Source: Acholoe squamosa (taxonomy: Eukaryota; Annelida; Polychaeta; Phyllodocida; Polynoidae). Taken from it: a stretch of DNA of 64,000 nucleotides. The position numbers and the translations under genes are program-made. Positions within the stretch are counted from its first letter, which is position 1. Each line of letters opens with the position of its first letter. This document shows positions 1 through 13,109 of the stretch, in pieces. The stretch is taken from the NCBI GenBank assembly GCA_949317995.1, contig OX439046.1, forward strand, positions 36,492,002 to 36,556,001. The letters run 5' to 3'. The notes under the pieces were generated by a model. That model made no database searches and had not been told where the DNA came from. It saw only the letters and a program-made list of their open reading frames with translations.

Positions 1-540
1 ATAAAGGCAAAATGTGACAAATGTGAAAGACATGAGGAATATGGCTGAGATATGTAAAATAGATGAAAGAAATGACAAAATCCTCAGCGTATTGAAAAAT
101 CTTCAAAAATTCTTCAAAAAAATCTAAAGAATATGAAAAAATTCTTCAGTTCAGTTTTATTTCCTGAGAACGGTTTACAGGGCCATGTGGAGGATGGCAA
201 AATGAAGTTATGATGAGTAGTAGATATAGCTAACTACAGGTATATCATGTAGGTCCATGGTAGATGTGCGTCTCATAATTGAACAACTCTTTAAAGTTAT
301 TGGGCCAGCTGTGACGTCATAACCTATGTATTACATCATAACACTGTATGCTGGCCCCAATCGGATTTAAGTTCAGAATCCAATAAGGATTGAGCTGGAG
401 ACTTGAAATGACCATGTCAGGAATCAGGTTATGGTGTCCCATCATATATTGTGGGGAAAAAAACATGGCCAAATTCGGCCATTTAAAAGGTTGGCATAAA
501 CATGGCAAATAAATGTATATGTGGGGTAAAAAAACATTTA
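1..540. other. AT-rich non-coding sequence, no feature seen
   Basis: I see no exon, repeat array or mobile-element ends here. The sequence is A/T-rich with short A and T runs. The only open stretch, about 60 codons on the minus strand near 317-508, has no recognisable protein character. Confidence 0.5.
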
Positions 541-1035
541 AAACATTCTGTCAATTCAGAATTTTGATTAGTCTCTTAGATGTCTCAAACTGATGTTTTG
601 GGTGCATCATTTGCGAGTTTATTTACATTTTTCGGTCAAGTTTGTTGACATATTTCGGCCAGGTTTGTTGATATTTATGACGATTTTCAGCACTGTCAAT
701 GCTGTCACTAGGCCTAGCTATGTGCACAGTGACACTGGCACTCAGTGACAATATTTAGCACTGTCACTATGTGCACAGTGACACTGACACTCAGTGACGA
801 TTTTTAGCACTGTCACTATGTGCACAGTGACACTGACAACATTTCAAAACATTCTGTCGATTCAGAATTTTGATTAATCTCTTAGATATCTCAAACTAAC
901 CTTTTTACGAGTTTGTTTACATTTTTCGGCCAAGTTTGTTAATGTTTGTGACAATTTTTAGCACTGTCACTATGTGCACAGTGACACTGGCACTCAGTGA
1001 CAATTTTTAGCACTGCCACTATGTGCACTGTGACA
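541..1035. repeat. Diverged direct duplication plus ~50-bp GTGCACAGTGACACTG repeats
   Basis: A segment starting AAAACATTCTGTC at about 541 recurs in diverged form at about 843, both followed by the same ACATTTTTCGG(T/C)CAAGTTTGTT block. Each copy runs into short repeats built on GCACTGTCACTATGTGCACAGTGACACTGGCACTCAGTGAC (written here as the pieces GCACTGTCACTATG and TGCACAGTGACACTG). About four of these units lie at 690-835 and 955-1035. GTGCACAGTGACAC also pairs with nearby GTGTCACTGTGCAC-like sequence, so the units can fold on themselves. Origin is unknown. Confidence 0.7.
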
Positions 1036-1135
1036 CTGTGAGCGTGTGGGTGGGTGTAGGAGTGTGACACAGGGTGTGGGGAGGGTGTAGGAGTGAGACA
1101 TAGGGTGTGGGGTTGGGTGTAGCAGTGAGACGCAG
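1036..1135. repeat. GT-rich imperfect minisatellite (~36-38 bp unit)
   Basis: Two to three imperfect copies of a unit containing GGGTGTAGGAGTGAGACA and AGGGTGTGGGG follow each other. No coding sign is seen. Confidence 0.55.
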
Positions 1136-1374
1136 GGTAGGCATAGAATCAAAGTACAATGCGTGTGTATGGGGTGGGAGGCACAGTGTGTGGCTGGCTG
1201 TGGGATCGTAATGAGCCCCTTAAGGGTTGCACAATTTGTTAGTAGAAGCTATAGGCACTTCAGTCTATTTCTGCACAACCACGGATGAAGCAATTTGGCT
1301 ATGACATTGTCTGTGGGTGTGCACGTTATAACCTGATATACCCTACACTGCTCAGAGCACCTTAATATATACCC

Positions 1375-1735
1375 TCCATATAGGGTTGACCCGGGATGCA
1401 TTATTAACCAATCAGAAAACTCTCTGTATTCAGTGCAGAATCTTTGGGTACATTATGTAACAGCGCGTACCCATCGTGCTGGTTCTTAATACTGCTATCT
1501 CGCCAGGTGCCAGATCAAGCAATGGCTTGTCCACTAGGCTTCAATACTATAGGGCTCAGTATTGAGGTCAAGTGGGTCCGCCATTGCTTGATCTGGGATC
1601 AGGCCAGATAAGCACTGATAACAACCAGCATGATGGGTACCAGGTATTACATAATGTACCCAAAAAGTTTCTGCAGTGAATGGAAGGAATTATCTCATTG
1701 GTTGAGAATGTTTCCCAGGTCAGCCCTTTATGTAA
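1375..1735. mobile_element. Palindromic MITE-like element, arms meeting at GCTTGATCT core
   Basis: The left arm (about 1380-1530) reads as the diverged reverse complement of the right arm (about 1578-1735). Matching pieces are CCAGATCAAGCAATGG against CCATTGCTTGATCTGG, TGGGTACATTATGTAA against TTACATAATGTACCCA, and AACCAATCAGA against the complement of TCTCATTGGTT. Related arms occur at 54353-54740 and 59815-59995, and more weakly at 6598-6725, so this is a dispersed family. No ORF is present, so it would be non-autonomous. I could not define target duplications, and superfamily is unknown. Confidence 0.65.
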
Positions 1736-2279
1736 ACCATTTTAGTACCCAACACATCTGCCCTGCACAGATTGAATCATTTATCCAGTAGTACTCAGCC
1801 TCACCTGGTCTGGAAGTCAATCATATTTGATACTGCAGTGTACAGGTGTTGGCGAGGTAGTCCAAAACAGGGTAGTTCAGATGGAATCCAGGTACACTTG
1901 TATGCTGAATCAGACAGTCTATATGTACAGGTAGGATGGGTCCTACTGATGTGAATCCTTGTCAACTCAACCTGCTCACTAACATACTCATCGCAGGTAA
2001 CTCAAAGTTATATCCCTTGATTGGAAAGTAATGCAGATCAATGAAGGGCAATCCAGATATGATTCTAGATGCTGATACAGGATCACGTCAGTATGTGTGT
2101 AATCAAACATGAGAATGGCCCAGCACAGCAAAGACCCACTACCAGCAGCGAAATCCAATTAAATAAAGCTGAGTTACTCTTTCATTCGGCTTGTTAGGTT
2201 ATCTAGGTTGGTGTTAATCCAGCAGGGTGACTGGGTATGACTGTCCCACACCTGACTTTCCTCTCTCACCTGGCTGCAG
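1736..2279. other. Non-coding flank of the candidate exon at 2280
   Basis: No recognisable exon or repeat is seen here. The pyrimidine-rich run ending CTGGCTGCAG at 2279 serves as the putative splice acceptor of the next exon. Confidence 0.45.
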
Positions 2280-2440
2280 ATTGTGTTGTGTTTTGCCGCT
2301 TGGTGCGCTGCAGGCACTCACATGGGCAGTCTAGCGTGGGAAAAATCGATGCCACAATCAACTACAAACATGGCGTTACCATGGCAACCTATCGACGCTT
2401 CCTGCTGGAACGGCGCGACATGCTTCAATTGGAAAAGCAG
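2280..2440 (+). CDS. Candidate internal exon of an unidentified gene
   Basis: A 161-bp stretch is framed by a good acceptor (TTTCCTCTCTCACCTGGCTGCAG) given here in part as CACCTGGCTGCAG, and by a donor AAGCAG/GTGTGT. It is open in the frame that takes one base from the previous exon, giving about 54 residues that end ERRDMLQLEKQ. The product has six basic residues in the last third and three cysteines near the start (DCVVFC, VRCRHSHG). Codon choice is mixed with many C/G third positions, unlike the AT-rich flanks. I do not recognise the family; a cysteine pair followed by a beta-like segment could suit an extracellular domain, but that is a guess. No partner exon was found in the window, so the gene is partial. 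The donor GT is the first unit of a GT-rich minisatellite. Confidence 0.45.
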
Positions 2441-2590
2441 GTGTGTGTGTGTGTGAGTCAGGGGCTGGGGTATATAGGCAGGTGTGTGTGTGAGTCAGGG
2501 GCTGGGGTATATAGGCAGGTGTGTGTGTGAGTCAGGGGCTCGGGTATATAGGCAGGTGTGTGTGAGTCAGGGGCTCGGGTATTATATAGG
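2441..2590. repeat. Minisatellite, ~36-40 bp unit, beginning exactly at a splice donor
   Basis: Four copies of a unit of the form (GT)n-GAGTCAGGGGCT(G/C)GGGTATATAGGCAG follow directly after the exon end. Copies differ in the number of GT steps and by one G/C change. The first GTGTGT doubles as the 5' splice site of the candidate exon. Confidence 0.8.
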
Positions 2591-5500
2591 GGTGGCCTCT
2601 GGAATGAAGTGGGCAGTTGTGGCTGATTGCCTGGTGCAATTTTGAAAGATGGGTATTTCTCAGGTCTTGGATCCTAGAACGGCAGATGACGTTTAGTAGC
2701 CAGCCTGATCATGATACCACCCCATGTCCGTTATATATCCCGGTAATAGCCATGTATGGTATATAGCACGTTGGCAGGTTGAGACAAACCAGTTACTATG
2801 TATTGACCTTCCATTAATCCTCCTAGCCCCATCATTCCTGGGACAACAGGGAGGCCTTGAGTGGGAGATCCCTATTTGTTCTATTACATTTTGTGTGCCC
2901 ACCTGCCAGCATGGATGTTGTCTGAATCAATTACTTGTGAGACATGTTCCAATCAATTAACATGAACTAGAATTCTAATGCACGAATCAATGAAGCTTTG
3001 TTATAAGGTCTGACATTCAAGAAGATATTCAAGTCGATGGTTTTGTTTCAAATTGAGCCACTGTTTTTACATTTTAGCCTTTTAAAACTTGTCTCACTTA
3101 GCCTCCTGTCTGTCTGTTTCCATGTGATTCCAGTCTAGGCCATCTTTCTGATTCAGTCACCCCCTCTAGACACCTACCTATACACTTACCATCCTAGCAC
3201 CTCGTTTAGACATTACTGCTATTCTATTACCTGGATGTGCACACCTCTAACCTTCCAGACAAAGCTGATTATTCTTTCCGATATCCACAAATACCTGGCC
3301 ACACCCTGTATCCCCGAATCCCACATCAGCACTTATATCCCACCTGCCTGCTCGTGGCTGCCAATCAGTCCATATGGGATCAATACCTGCGTCTAGACTA
3401 CACCTGGGGCAGGTGGTCTTACACCCTCTGTCACCCCCCACATGGTCAGTGTCTGGGGAGGGAAATGAATATGGACACAGATCTAACACAGCTTTTACAG
3501 ATTTTACCTGCCAATTGGCATAATCTTTTATCATCATTTGAAAGAGTCCGTATCTGGCAATTCAAAAGCTGATCTAGGGATAAAGGCAGTTCACCACTTC
3601 CCTTGATATCACCTATAAAGCTGGGCTACCAGTAAACAATGTTGGGGAATGGAATCGAATCATTGCTGCAAGATTATCTGCATAATGTGTTCTGAGATGT
3701 GGACACCCCGACTTGTGACAGACGCATATAGCTACCTGATTAGGCATGACATGCAACTTCCCTCATATATGCTTGCATGTCTGTACTATCTTATTGTATT
3801 CTACTAGTATTATTCACAACGTGTGCCTATGCCCATACATGCATGTCCTCTGGGCACACACGTGCATAAAGGGGCTGGTTATTAATGGGTGGTGTTGGGG
3901 TGTGTGAACCGAGGGCAGGAATTGAGGTAATTGCGTTGTGCTTATTGTAACATGCAATTCATTTTATGACATCAAATAACGCAACGCTGTTTCACTAAAC
4001 TATTATTTTGAGACAGTCTACATTGTTCTCAAACTGTAGAAAGCTGGAAATAGACTGAAGACATTTTTATGGAACATTCCCCACATACGATTGATAATGA
4101 AACACACGTAGTAGTTTTAACAGCTTGCTTTTTAGGTGGCCATAGGCCTTAACAAGAGGAATTTAAATTATCCACATTCCTAAAGAATAGGGATACAGTT
4201 CAACCTTTAACTTCATCCATAGGCATGCAAGTGACTGAGCACAAAAGGAGGTCCACCTAAATATCATATTGGGTTTGTATGGAAATAAAAAGATTTTGGA
4301 ATTTAAAAATCCCTGAAGGTAGGTAAACCCCTGAAGACTTCCATTTCTGTATCCGTACCTAGCTTTACATCTAAAAGGCCAAATCCTCTTTGTATTTTCA
4401 CTATGTATTTTAGTTTCAAAGCAGTATAGATCCCTTAGACATAGTGCCAACGATCACTAGCGGGCCATATGGTCAGTGTGTTTCTATGACAGCACCCCTT
4501 TGTAGCTAGAAAGTGATACACTGGACCCTGGGCAGGGGACCGTGTATGTACAATGTATGTGGTGCTAGGAGTTGCTAGACAGAGGTCAGAGTTCCAGTCA
4601 GGAACGGTTTTTCTTCACCCAGCAAGTTTTTTTTTTCTATTAACCTCTGACAATATTGAAATGGACTTCCAAACTACTCAGTCCCATAAAAAAAGAACAC
4701 AACCCTCATCATAAAATGGGTGCAAAGATACTATTACTCACTCAAATATGTTTTTTTCTCTTTTAATCCTGAACACTTCTTGCATACTTCAGCGAGGTTT
4801 TCCATGTACATCTACACTCACCTGTGTTGATGACAGAACTGCTTGGTGAAATGTAATATCGTACTCACCTGAAACAAAATACCGACTCATTAGTACAAAA
4901 ACAAGGTAAATATATTTATAGTGCACTTTGCCAAATGGAACAAATGAATTTTGATAGGTAAATCAAGCAATGTATTAATATAAGATACACTGTTCTTCCA
5001 TACATCTCATTAATCAAATGGTTCAGAAGTCACATGATAAGGGGTTATCTGTCAAGTGTATTCGCGTGCAGACTGGCTGCTGCGCTGATCTCTAGTGGGA
5101 CACCTTTTCAATGTTAGAACCAGGAACATGACTCACTTGAATGTTAGAACCAGGACATGAACCACAATCATCACGGAATCATTCAGATTCACGGAGTGGA
5201 ACTAAATGAGATGTCTAAACACTTGTGACTATTTGGCGGTTGAACACAGTGTCTACAAACCCAGTCATACATTCCATTTAGCAGGTAAACGTCCTGTCTC
5301 CCTGTAGCATTGGTTTACACCCGTGACAGTAGACAGAGGGACAGGCCTGTAAAATGTGCATCAGTAAACTTAGGTTTTTAGCCCACCACCTAGTCCATCA
5401 GGCGCCGATTTTATAATGGGGCTTCACACGTACTCTCATTCTATTTTTATTTAGGTATTCTTATGGTATATTCGCCCTATATCGTTCTTTTCCTTCTTGC

Positions 5501-6590
5501 GAGATGTTCAATATGTTCCCATGTATACTGATCAACCTTAACACCTAATATAGCTATGTCTAAGAAGAATAGGACAAAACTTTTACACCTACGCCCACAT
5601 ACAAAAGATCACGGCTAAAAGGTTTATTTGGTATATATGAATTCTTAGTTGGTATTAGGTCCAATTATTTCACATTTCACATATCTTTATATATAAACAA
5701 AAAGATATATTTTGTGGTTGACTGAAAGGCCCATTTCCGGCAGTACTATTCCACCAACCATCATTGTTATTTTATTCATGGATGAGGGATGGATGGGACT
5801 GGATTAAGCCTAACTTACGACACTCGTGTTTGGTGAGTATACAGAATTAACATTGCCTTTCATGCTTTTTTTCTATTTCTTCTTACTAAGTTGTAGAGCT
5901 TAACATGAGGGGGTATTTGCATTATTCGTGATGACAGTTACTGAGGAAGGCCCTTCACTATGTAATCAATCTCCACACATACAGAGGACGTACCCTCAGG
6001 GCGCTCACTCTCCATCTAAGGACACCATATATGGCTGCTGTCATCTGCAGGTAGGCACTGAAGCGTTATCAAATGGTCATTACTGACCATCAGAGGAATG
6101 GCGGATTCGAATCTTTCTTTTGCTGCTTGCACCCCAAGGTGGTCTCAAATACCGTTCCATAAGCAACCAACACCCAGTATACAAGTCACGAACCTGCAGG
6201 TACCCTTCTTGCTAGCAATATAGGCCTACATGTAACAGCAGATTGGATAAAATCCAGACTCCACTATTTGCAGTTCATTGGCACTGTGTCTTAATTTATA
6301 CTGACAATCCTTGACCACTCCACAACGGACAGTTTCTATAAATGACCAAAGCTGAGAAGGATCCCCTTCTTAGTTGTACCTGAACTCTTTTCTTGTTTCC
6401 ATTTCTGGTATATTGAATACCACAGCCTCTATGGACGTTTATCATGAGCAAAGCACTAAATGGCCAAAGAGTGTCTAGACTATTCATTAGGGACAATGAG
6501 CGGGATAGAGAATAGGTCTGTTGAAGCTTTGGTGAATAATGTGTTAAGGACAGACTGGAGTTGGGCATGAACCTACTGAATAGGCATGAC
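2591..6590. other. Long non-coding stretch, no supported gene
   Basis: I find no exon with convincing splice sites and codon character in these 4 kb. Short open stretches on both strands near 3237-3572 overlap each other and look fortuitous. Only simple A/T runs and scattered short inverted repeats are seen. Confidence 0.45.
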
Positions 6591-6597
6591 TAAATGT

Positions 6598-6725
6598 ACT
6601 CCGAGGTAGCAGGTTGTCCCATGGGCGCCGCCATTGCCGAAACTTGTTACCAGCGAGTTCTACTGATAAGACCTATCAGATGGGTACCAATTGGCCCCTG
6701 ACAGGGCCGTAGTGAATTATTGGGA
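6598..6725 (+). repeat. Degenerate copy of the palindromic-family arm
   Basis: Pieces in the same order as the family at 1578-1735 and 59815-59995 are visible: CCGAGGTAGCAGGTTGTCC, then GCCATTGCC, TTACCAGCGAG, ACTGATAAG and CAGATGGGTACCA. Identity is low, and this is judged by eye only. Confidence 0.35.
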
Positions 6726-6741
6726 CGATGTCATTGGCTAA

Positions 6742-7113
6742 GGCCAAATAAAAAAAAAGGGACGTTTCCAGTAACCCGACCGACCCTAGCAAAACAGGGG
6801 CAAAAAAACTTCTTTTTTTTTTTTGATTTTGAAGAATTTTGTCTCATATTTTCATATATTAAAGAAATTTTCATGACTTTTTGAGGGTTTTTCCTGTATC
6901 CCTTTTGTGTTCTTCCCCTCTCTCACAGTTGTCATTTTCCCATCATTATTTCATAATGAGATCAAAGCATTTGATACATCCAATGATATGTGCCCTAACA
7001 TTTCCTATATAAATGTAAAAAAAAAAAGAATTAAAAAAAAAAAGAAATCCCACCTACCGACCCTGGACATTTGGATCATGTTACTGGAAACACACAATTT
7101 TTTTTTCTTGGCC
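6742..7113. mobile_element. PIF/Harbinger-like MITE with TAA target duplication
   Basis: The left end starts GGCCAAATAAAAAAAAA and continues to GTTTCCAGTAAC. The right end, read on the complement, starts GGCCAAGAAAAAAAA and also reaches GTTTCCAGTAAC. Both then run into a CCGACCC/GGGTCGGT-type block. The element is flanked on both sides by TAA (6739-6741 and 7114-7116). GG-ending terminal repeats with a 3-bp TWA duplication are the hallmark of PIF/Harbinger; the assignment rests on that. No transposase is present, so it is non-autonomous. The interior is A/T-rich. Confidence 0.7.
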
Positions 7114-7116
7114 TAA

Positions 7117-10100
7117 TAACTAAATCTGCTAAGTCGGTATAAAAGTGTGTTCTGGGACAGGCCTCGGTTGTGGCTTTGAGGCAGTGTATCTATTTTGAGC
7201 TGTCCTATTATTACTCCTACTTGGATAAAGTATCAAACAATGCATCATAAAAGGGCAGTTAATTTTCCACCATCACTTATGATTGTTCCCATATCTTTAG
7301 GATTTTTCATAACATTTGTCCTGCATATTCTCGCATTTGTACAGTCATGCATTGGTTTCAATATCAGCCAAAGCCGGCCTTACCGATATGGGTGTGACAA
7401 TGATTCTAAATAACTAAACAAAATGAGTTCAGTCATAAACTTAGTTGAAAACTTGGTAGTTGATTACTGGACTCAATTACTATCCACTTTCTTTCTGTGA
7501 ACTATTAAGATAATAAATGAGAATCATATTATTCCTTTCCAAGTTAATGATGACTCACAAAACAATTGTTAAAGCAGGAATACAATGAGACTACTAGTAG
7601 TACAAGAAGAAGCTGTCATGCTGACGGTGGACCATGACAGCAGCTCGTGACACCATGCAGGAAGTGTGCCCCAGAGTCCAATTAGAGGTCATCGAGGTCA
7701 AACAGGCCTGGATCCTGGGGTTGGCTGCTTTACTGGGTTAACATATGGGTACCCATGAACCATAGACCTTAGCATAAATGGACAAAGGTGGGCTTTTTCA
7801 CATACTGGATGTTGACCAGTCTAGATTATATACGACGATAGGCTCTGAACTCCATGTATAGCTAAGAGAAGAGAGAACATCTGGTAAGATTAAACTTTGT
7901 AAAACATTGCATGTAAGACACTGCAGGCCGATCAAAGTGTGTAGACTGCAGGAACTAAAGGAACCTACCAACAGGTTTATGACTCCATTGACCTTGAAAA
8001 TCCCATGAAAAGAAGTACTGCCAAGAAACTGTTGTTAGGGAGCTCTTGCCAAGATTATGGTAATGTAGACATATATCATGGGAACAAAAGGACGGTTACA
8101 AAAGAAATTATCAGAAGCTATTATAACGAGGTGTTCCCATGGAGTTATTTCCTTATTATTGCACTGTGGCAAAGATGGGACCCATAAACCGATAAAGTAA
8201 TAGCATTACGGAGGGCGAATACCACTTGCCATGGTACATAACAATGATATCCACATGAAAATCATATCCATCGGAGACCGACAACTTCCTCCTTACATAT
8301 GTTTTGATTTCAGTGGCACTATACCATAGCAAATTTGCCTCTATTGTCTCTATTGTCAAATAATGTGTGACACACTAAAAACAACAGTTACATTTTACTA
8401 CTTTTCTTCTTCATGCACAAAGTGCTCTCCTGCAGGGTTCCACAATTGGCAGTGGAGTAAATTATGTCAATAGATTTGGCAGTAGAGTAATCTATGTCAA
8501 TAGATATGTAATATCCCAAACTACTCAGTTTAAAGCTGGTATAAAAGCTAATATAGTGTTGTCTGATATGTAATTCAGAGGAGTATATACCCCTTCCCAA
8601 GTCATTGGGTGCCACTGACTATGACACAATATGGCTCATTATGTGCACACCATTGGACTTTAGTTTCAGCTGGTCTATCATCTTTGGTGGAAAGGGGAAA
8701 CCACATGGTTAATTAGTTCTGGTCACAGCCTCCTGGCGGCAGCAATGAGTGGTGTCTGCTCTGCTGCCAGGCATCCAAATTGAATTCACCAGCATTATAG
8801 AATATTCTGCTTTATGGCTTCAGATGGAGCCACTGTGCTGGTACAATCAAGACTGCTTGTTGACATGAATAAAATGCTGGAAGCATTTTATTTCTACACA
8901 CATGTATGCTTGAATTTGACATGGTTAGAGTACACTGCATAGATTGAGATTTTGGCAGGACACTCTCACAAGTGGGGTGATGAAAGATATGCAGAAATTG
9001 GAAAATCTATATATTTCAGACCTTGTCCCAGCTTTAAAAAAGCCTATATTTTCTCAGCACGACTCTTGTCAGAGTTCCAACACACACAGAAGCGTGGTCT
9101 AGTTTAGGATTCACATGCGGTCACTGCATACACAGGGTACTTACAAACGGGCACATGGATTTTAATTGATTTGGTCATACCATTTCACGATATTTTAAGA
9201 AGTAAAATCTATACACTTCAAATGGTTTAGGGGAAAAAGATTCATCATGAACACTATGATAAAATTCAGTTTTGTTATGTATCATTTCTATCATAAAGGC
9301 CCCTACAAGGTTGGTAGAGGAGGAAAGGTATATAGTTGGGGTAATGCCATACTTTGGTGTACATCTGCATGGATCGCCCATGACATCATGTTGTGTGGAA
9401 GCAGAAACAGCGGATGTGGTCAAAGTCTGATGTAAAGTGAATACCTGAGTACAGCAACTACCTTAGGGGTAGTAGAAAGGCTTGATTCAGGTATGGGAGA
9501 AAATACCTCCATGTACATACCACAGCCCGAATGTGAACTGAGACGAATATTTGAATCTACAGCCCAAATAGGAAATAAGTTATCTACCTCGGTAATTGTC
9601 TAATGTCATGTTTCTTAACTTAGCCTGCATGAGAAGGTGAACCAATTGTTGGTCTTTTCTTATTTATCCATTGCGTGTTTAAATACATGTACAGTCCCAG
9701 ACTCCGACGTTATTATGTGTATTTACCATTATAATGCCATATTTCAGGCAGTCAACTTTTGAAGTACCAAAACACCTTCCCTAAATTCTATAGACAGAAT
9801 GACATTCACCCATGATTTAATCAGGATAACAGCGCATTTATTACACACGTACTTGTTTAGATATCCAAAAGTATGCAATATGGACCAACAATATACAAAA
9901 GTAACCATGCAGATTATACTTGGCCAGGAGACAACATAGACCCTACATTATATACTTACCCAAATTCAAACCCAATCTCACGCTCCTCCATAATGCCTGC
10001 CTTTTGACCTGATGACCCTAAGGTCAAGTCAATGTCATCTAGGAACTAGTAGGTCAGCAACACGTATCCATCCAAATAATGATACCCACGGCAGGCCTTT

Positions 10101-11017
10101 TCATCCAATGTGTTTAGTAATGATCATTCCATATGATCCTACTATATAGCTCTTCCGGAATAGGTATATATATGCTGGATGTCCAATATTTTCATTTAAT
10201 TGGATATTTTCAGGAAATAATAACAAATGGTTGACTATTTAAAAATTATCGCTACATCCTGCAGTTGTTTTCCCCACACAGGAACGTTTTACTGCTTAGT
10301 AGACAGTACCAGCCTTTGAACAGCCTGGCCTCCAGGCTAAACGTCTTAGACATGTTTTAGTGTCACAGGGAGGTTATTGTTGTGGAGGTGTAAAAGGTGC
10401 TGGGTTCGGTGCAGGTAAAAAAGGGGGTCATTAGGCCTATGGAGTTCCACCTGGCCGGGTGCACCTGGTGTAGAATATAGGGTTATCACCTGGTTATGGT
10501 TGACTAGATACACAGGTAGACTGCAGGTGAGAGGGATCCACAGGTAGCCTATACATGTCAGCTCCCTTCAAGCTGTATGATCAATATCCTGTGCGTTAAC
10601 ACCTAGGATGTGGGCTATATACCAGTATCACTATGTGCAAACATTGTCCTTGGAAACCCTTATGTAGCTATATGATGTAAGTTAAGGCAGGTATAACATG
10701 GCCTTTATATACAAATAGGCAGTAAAGAGAGTTCCTGCAGCTATCAATGGGTAAACTCAACAATAGATCTTCAACACCTTACAATATGTATGTATTCCTC
10801 AGTGTTTGGGTATGTGTATGAAATAGCACCAGGGATGTAAAGTTCACATTGCCTACCTGCGCTGTAAATGTTCAATAATGTCAACATGGGCTCCTTGATG
10901 TTTGCACTTAAATTATAAATACCTATTTCCACACATGAGGTATATCAACATAAAAACATAAAGCACACTGTTGTATTAATGCTGATCTGTGAGCACCATA
11001 ATAGAGAGGTAGACGAG
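7117..11017. other. Long non-coding stretch, no supported gene
   Basis: No exon is supported in these 3.9 kb. Small overlapping open frames occur at 9175-9435 on both strands, but neither has flanking splice sites I trust. No tandem array or transposon ends were recognised. Confidence 0.4.
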
Positions 11018-11094
11018 CTATGATCCCTGCTTGAGGCAGCGGTAAACCTTTGCAAACCTCAGCAGCACCTCCTCCAGGTTAGGAATCAAAGGTA
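11018..11094 (-). CDS. Candidate terminal exon, unidentified protein
   Basis: On the minus strand an acceptor GATAG precedes 77 bases that are open to a TAG stop at 11018-11020. The encoded tail is an amphipathic, helix-like segment containing IPNLEEVLLRFAKVYRCLKQ. The exon starts in phase with the exon ending at 11159: one base there plus two here complete a Leu codon. Codon choice is C/G-ending in an AT-rich setting, which supports coding. I do not recognise the protein. Confidence 0.4.
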
Positions 11095-11158
11095 CTATCA
11101 GACAGGTAAGCAGCACTTCATATCCTTTCAACACAGACACCACTCTCCCCACCCCTAC

Positions 11159-11518
11159 ACAGGTGTACAGGGGCCAGTAGTGTACAAGGGAACTGCCTCA
11201 GATCTGGGAACACATTGAGAGATGGACACCTGCCATCAAGTCCACTGTTTTCCCTTTGATGTCCTACGCCATCATATATGGCAAAGCTTCCGGATTTCCC
11301 AGAGATGTAACTTTTGTTTGAATTGATGGCTTTGTGTCTTGGTGGAAATAGGTCTATATATTCCCCAAGTGGGATGATGACATTATCAAATGCAAGGGCT
11401 CCTTGTTTACTACAAGTAGTAGTATGCGGCATGTACAGATGTGGTACATTTACATCTATATTTATCGTCCAGGATGTGGGTACTGTAGCTGACAGCTCAC
11501 GTGTAACGGTACGAGAAG
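11159..11518 (-). CDS. Candidate exon, unidentified protein
   Basis: The minus strand is open for about 120 codons from just after a TAA at about 11519-11521 down to a donor T/GTAGGG at 11158. The true 5' end is likely at one of the internal AG acceptors near 11470-11490. The product contains SWTINIDVNVPHL, PLGEYIDLFPPRHK and SGKSGSFAIYDG, which read like an ordinary folded or extracellular protein segment. Its phase matches the exon at 11018-11094 across a ~64-bp intron. I cannot name the family. The opposite strand also has a shorter open frame here, so strand assignment rests on the splice-phase match. Confidence 0.4.
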
Positions 11519-11521
11519 ATT

Positions 11522-13109
11522 AGCTTACTGTTGGGTGATGATAAGAGGATTAATGCTGCATATATGGACCTATGCTCCTTGAGGCTCTTATGCACTTCTA
11601 ATAGGGGAACCTGAATAGATGACTAGAATGAGATTTGTGCATTACAATTCCTTGCACCTAAAGTTCCACGCCTATTCCCCTTAATGATAATGGTATTTCA
11701 CCCACATCCATTCATCTGCCACGACTGTCACCATTTGTATACCCGCATATTGATCCTTGTATAGGATCCGTGTATCGGTTACATTAATGCATCGATGCAC
11801 CTGGTATTGCTCCTGTGATGTCTCCGGAAGCTGACTCACTCCTCAACCTCCATCAATGAATTATAAATCAAAATTCCTGAAACTGGGAAGTTAACAGAGG
11901 TATAATGACCCCCTCCAGTGGGTGCTAGCACTAGACCTCTAGACCTGGATTAAGGCCTCAGTAGATGGCTAGTGACTGGGTGGAGTGCTAGAGTGCATAC
12001 CTCCAGTTCTACGGTGGGAGAGAACTGGCAGTGTGCTTAATTAGATTGCATTGATTGGTTGCCTGCGTGTGTGTGGCTGGCAGTGCCGGACAGCCAGGTA
12101 GGTAGATCTACAGACAGGTGTGTCTGGGTTCCTCCTGGTGGTAGTAATGTGAGTGGGTCACCAGACTTAACTCACATCCACACATACTTATAATACAATA
12201 TTTCAAATAAATAATAAGGGTTCGATGAATGTAATGCTGTCAACCAAGGCACACGCAAAATACTCCACTTGAAGGAATACTCCAGATGATTACAGGAACT
12301 GTGCCAAAGAATAATTGTCCAAAATACGTATGAAAGCTCCACTTTGAACAAGAAATCTATCAAACCCTACACAGACGGTCTTGTGATAAAGTAGTAACTC
12401 TAGTTAGTCATTATTCAGATTAAATCTATCCACACAGGAGATACACTTGAGACAGTACACTGACTAGGGCTTGTGTAAGTAATGCCCTTGTTATTATTCC
12501 AGTGTTTTCCTACCTAACAGGCAGTATCCTCTAAGTTCCCTGCATATTCTGATAGTCATACACAGCTAGGTGAAGGTATAGATTGTACATGGCGCAGACC
12601 TCCAGTGTTGACCGAGTTAGGTCAGGGCAAACAGCTGCCTGGGGCAGGGTGCTCTTGGCACACCTTGTTACAAACCTACAAGGCCACCTTTATGGCACTA
12701 GACTCTCTACAGACAACATTAAAACACCATTTTGTTTACTCCTTCTCACTGCTCCTAATGCCAAATGACATTATTTTCCAAGTTTTGTTTTAGCCAGTAA
12801 GTGGAGTGTGATACCTCGATGGTGTATTGTCCAATGGCCTCTGTGTGTACTACCTATACAGCAGTGAGCAGATGGTTAGCTCAATGACCAAATGGGGTAG
12901 TCTATACTTGTATGAAAGAATTGCCGTTCAACTGTTTCACCATTCAAATCCATCATTTCACTTAACTTGATCACAGAGCACTGAGCTTCACCTGCATGGT
13001 AACCCTGGTATTGACTGGTAGATCTGTATAAGGCTGTACAGGCTATCACTCTAGCTTCCATCAAGTATCCACGTGTGAAGTATAGATGAGACTGCTACTG
13101 TTGATATTA
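11522..13109. other. Non-coding stretch, no supported gene
   Basis: No convincing exon or repeat is seen. If the minus-strand exons on either side belong to one gene, this is intron; otherwise it is intergenic. Confidence 0.4.
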
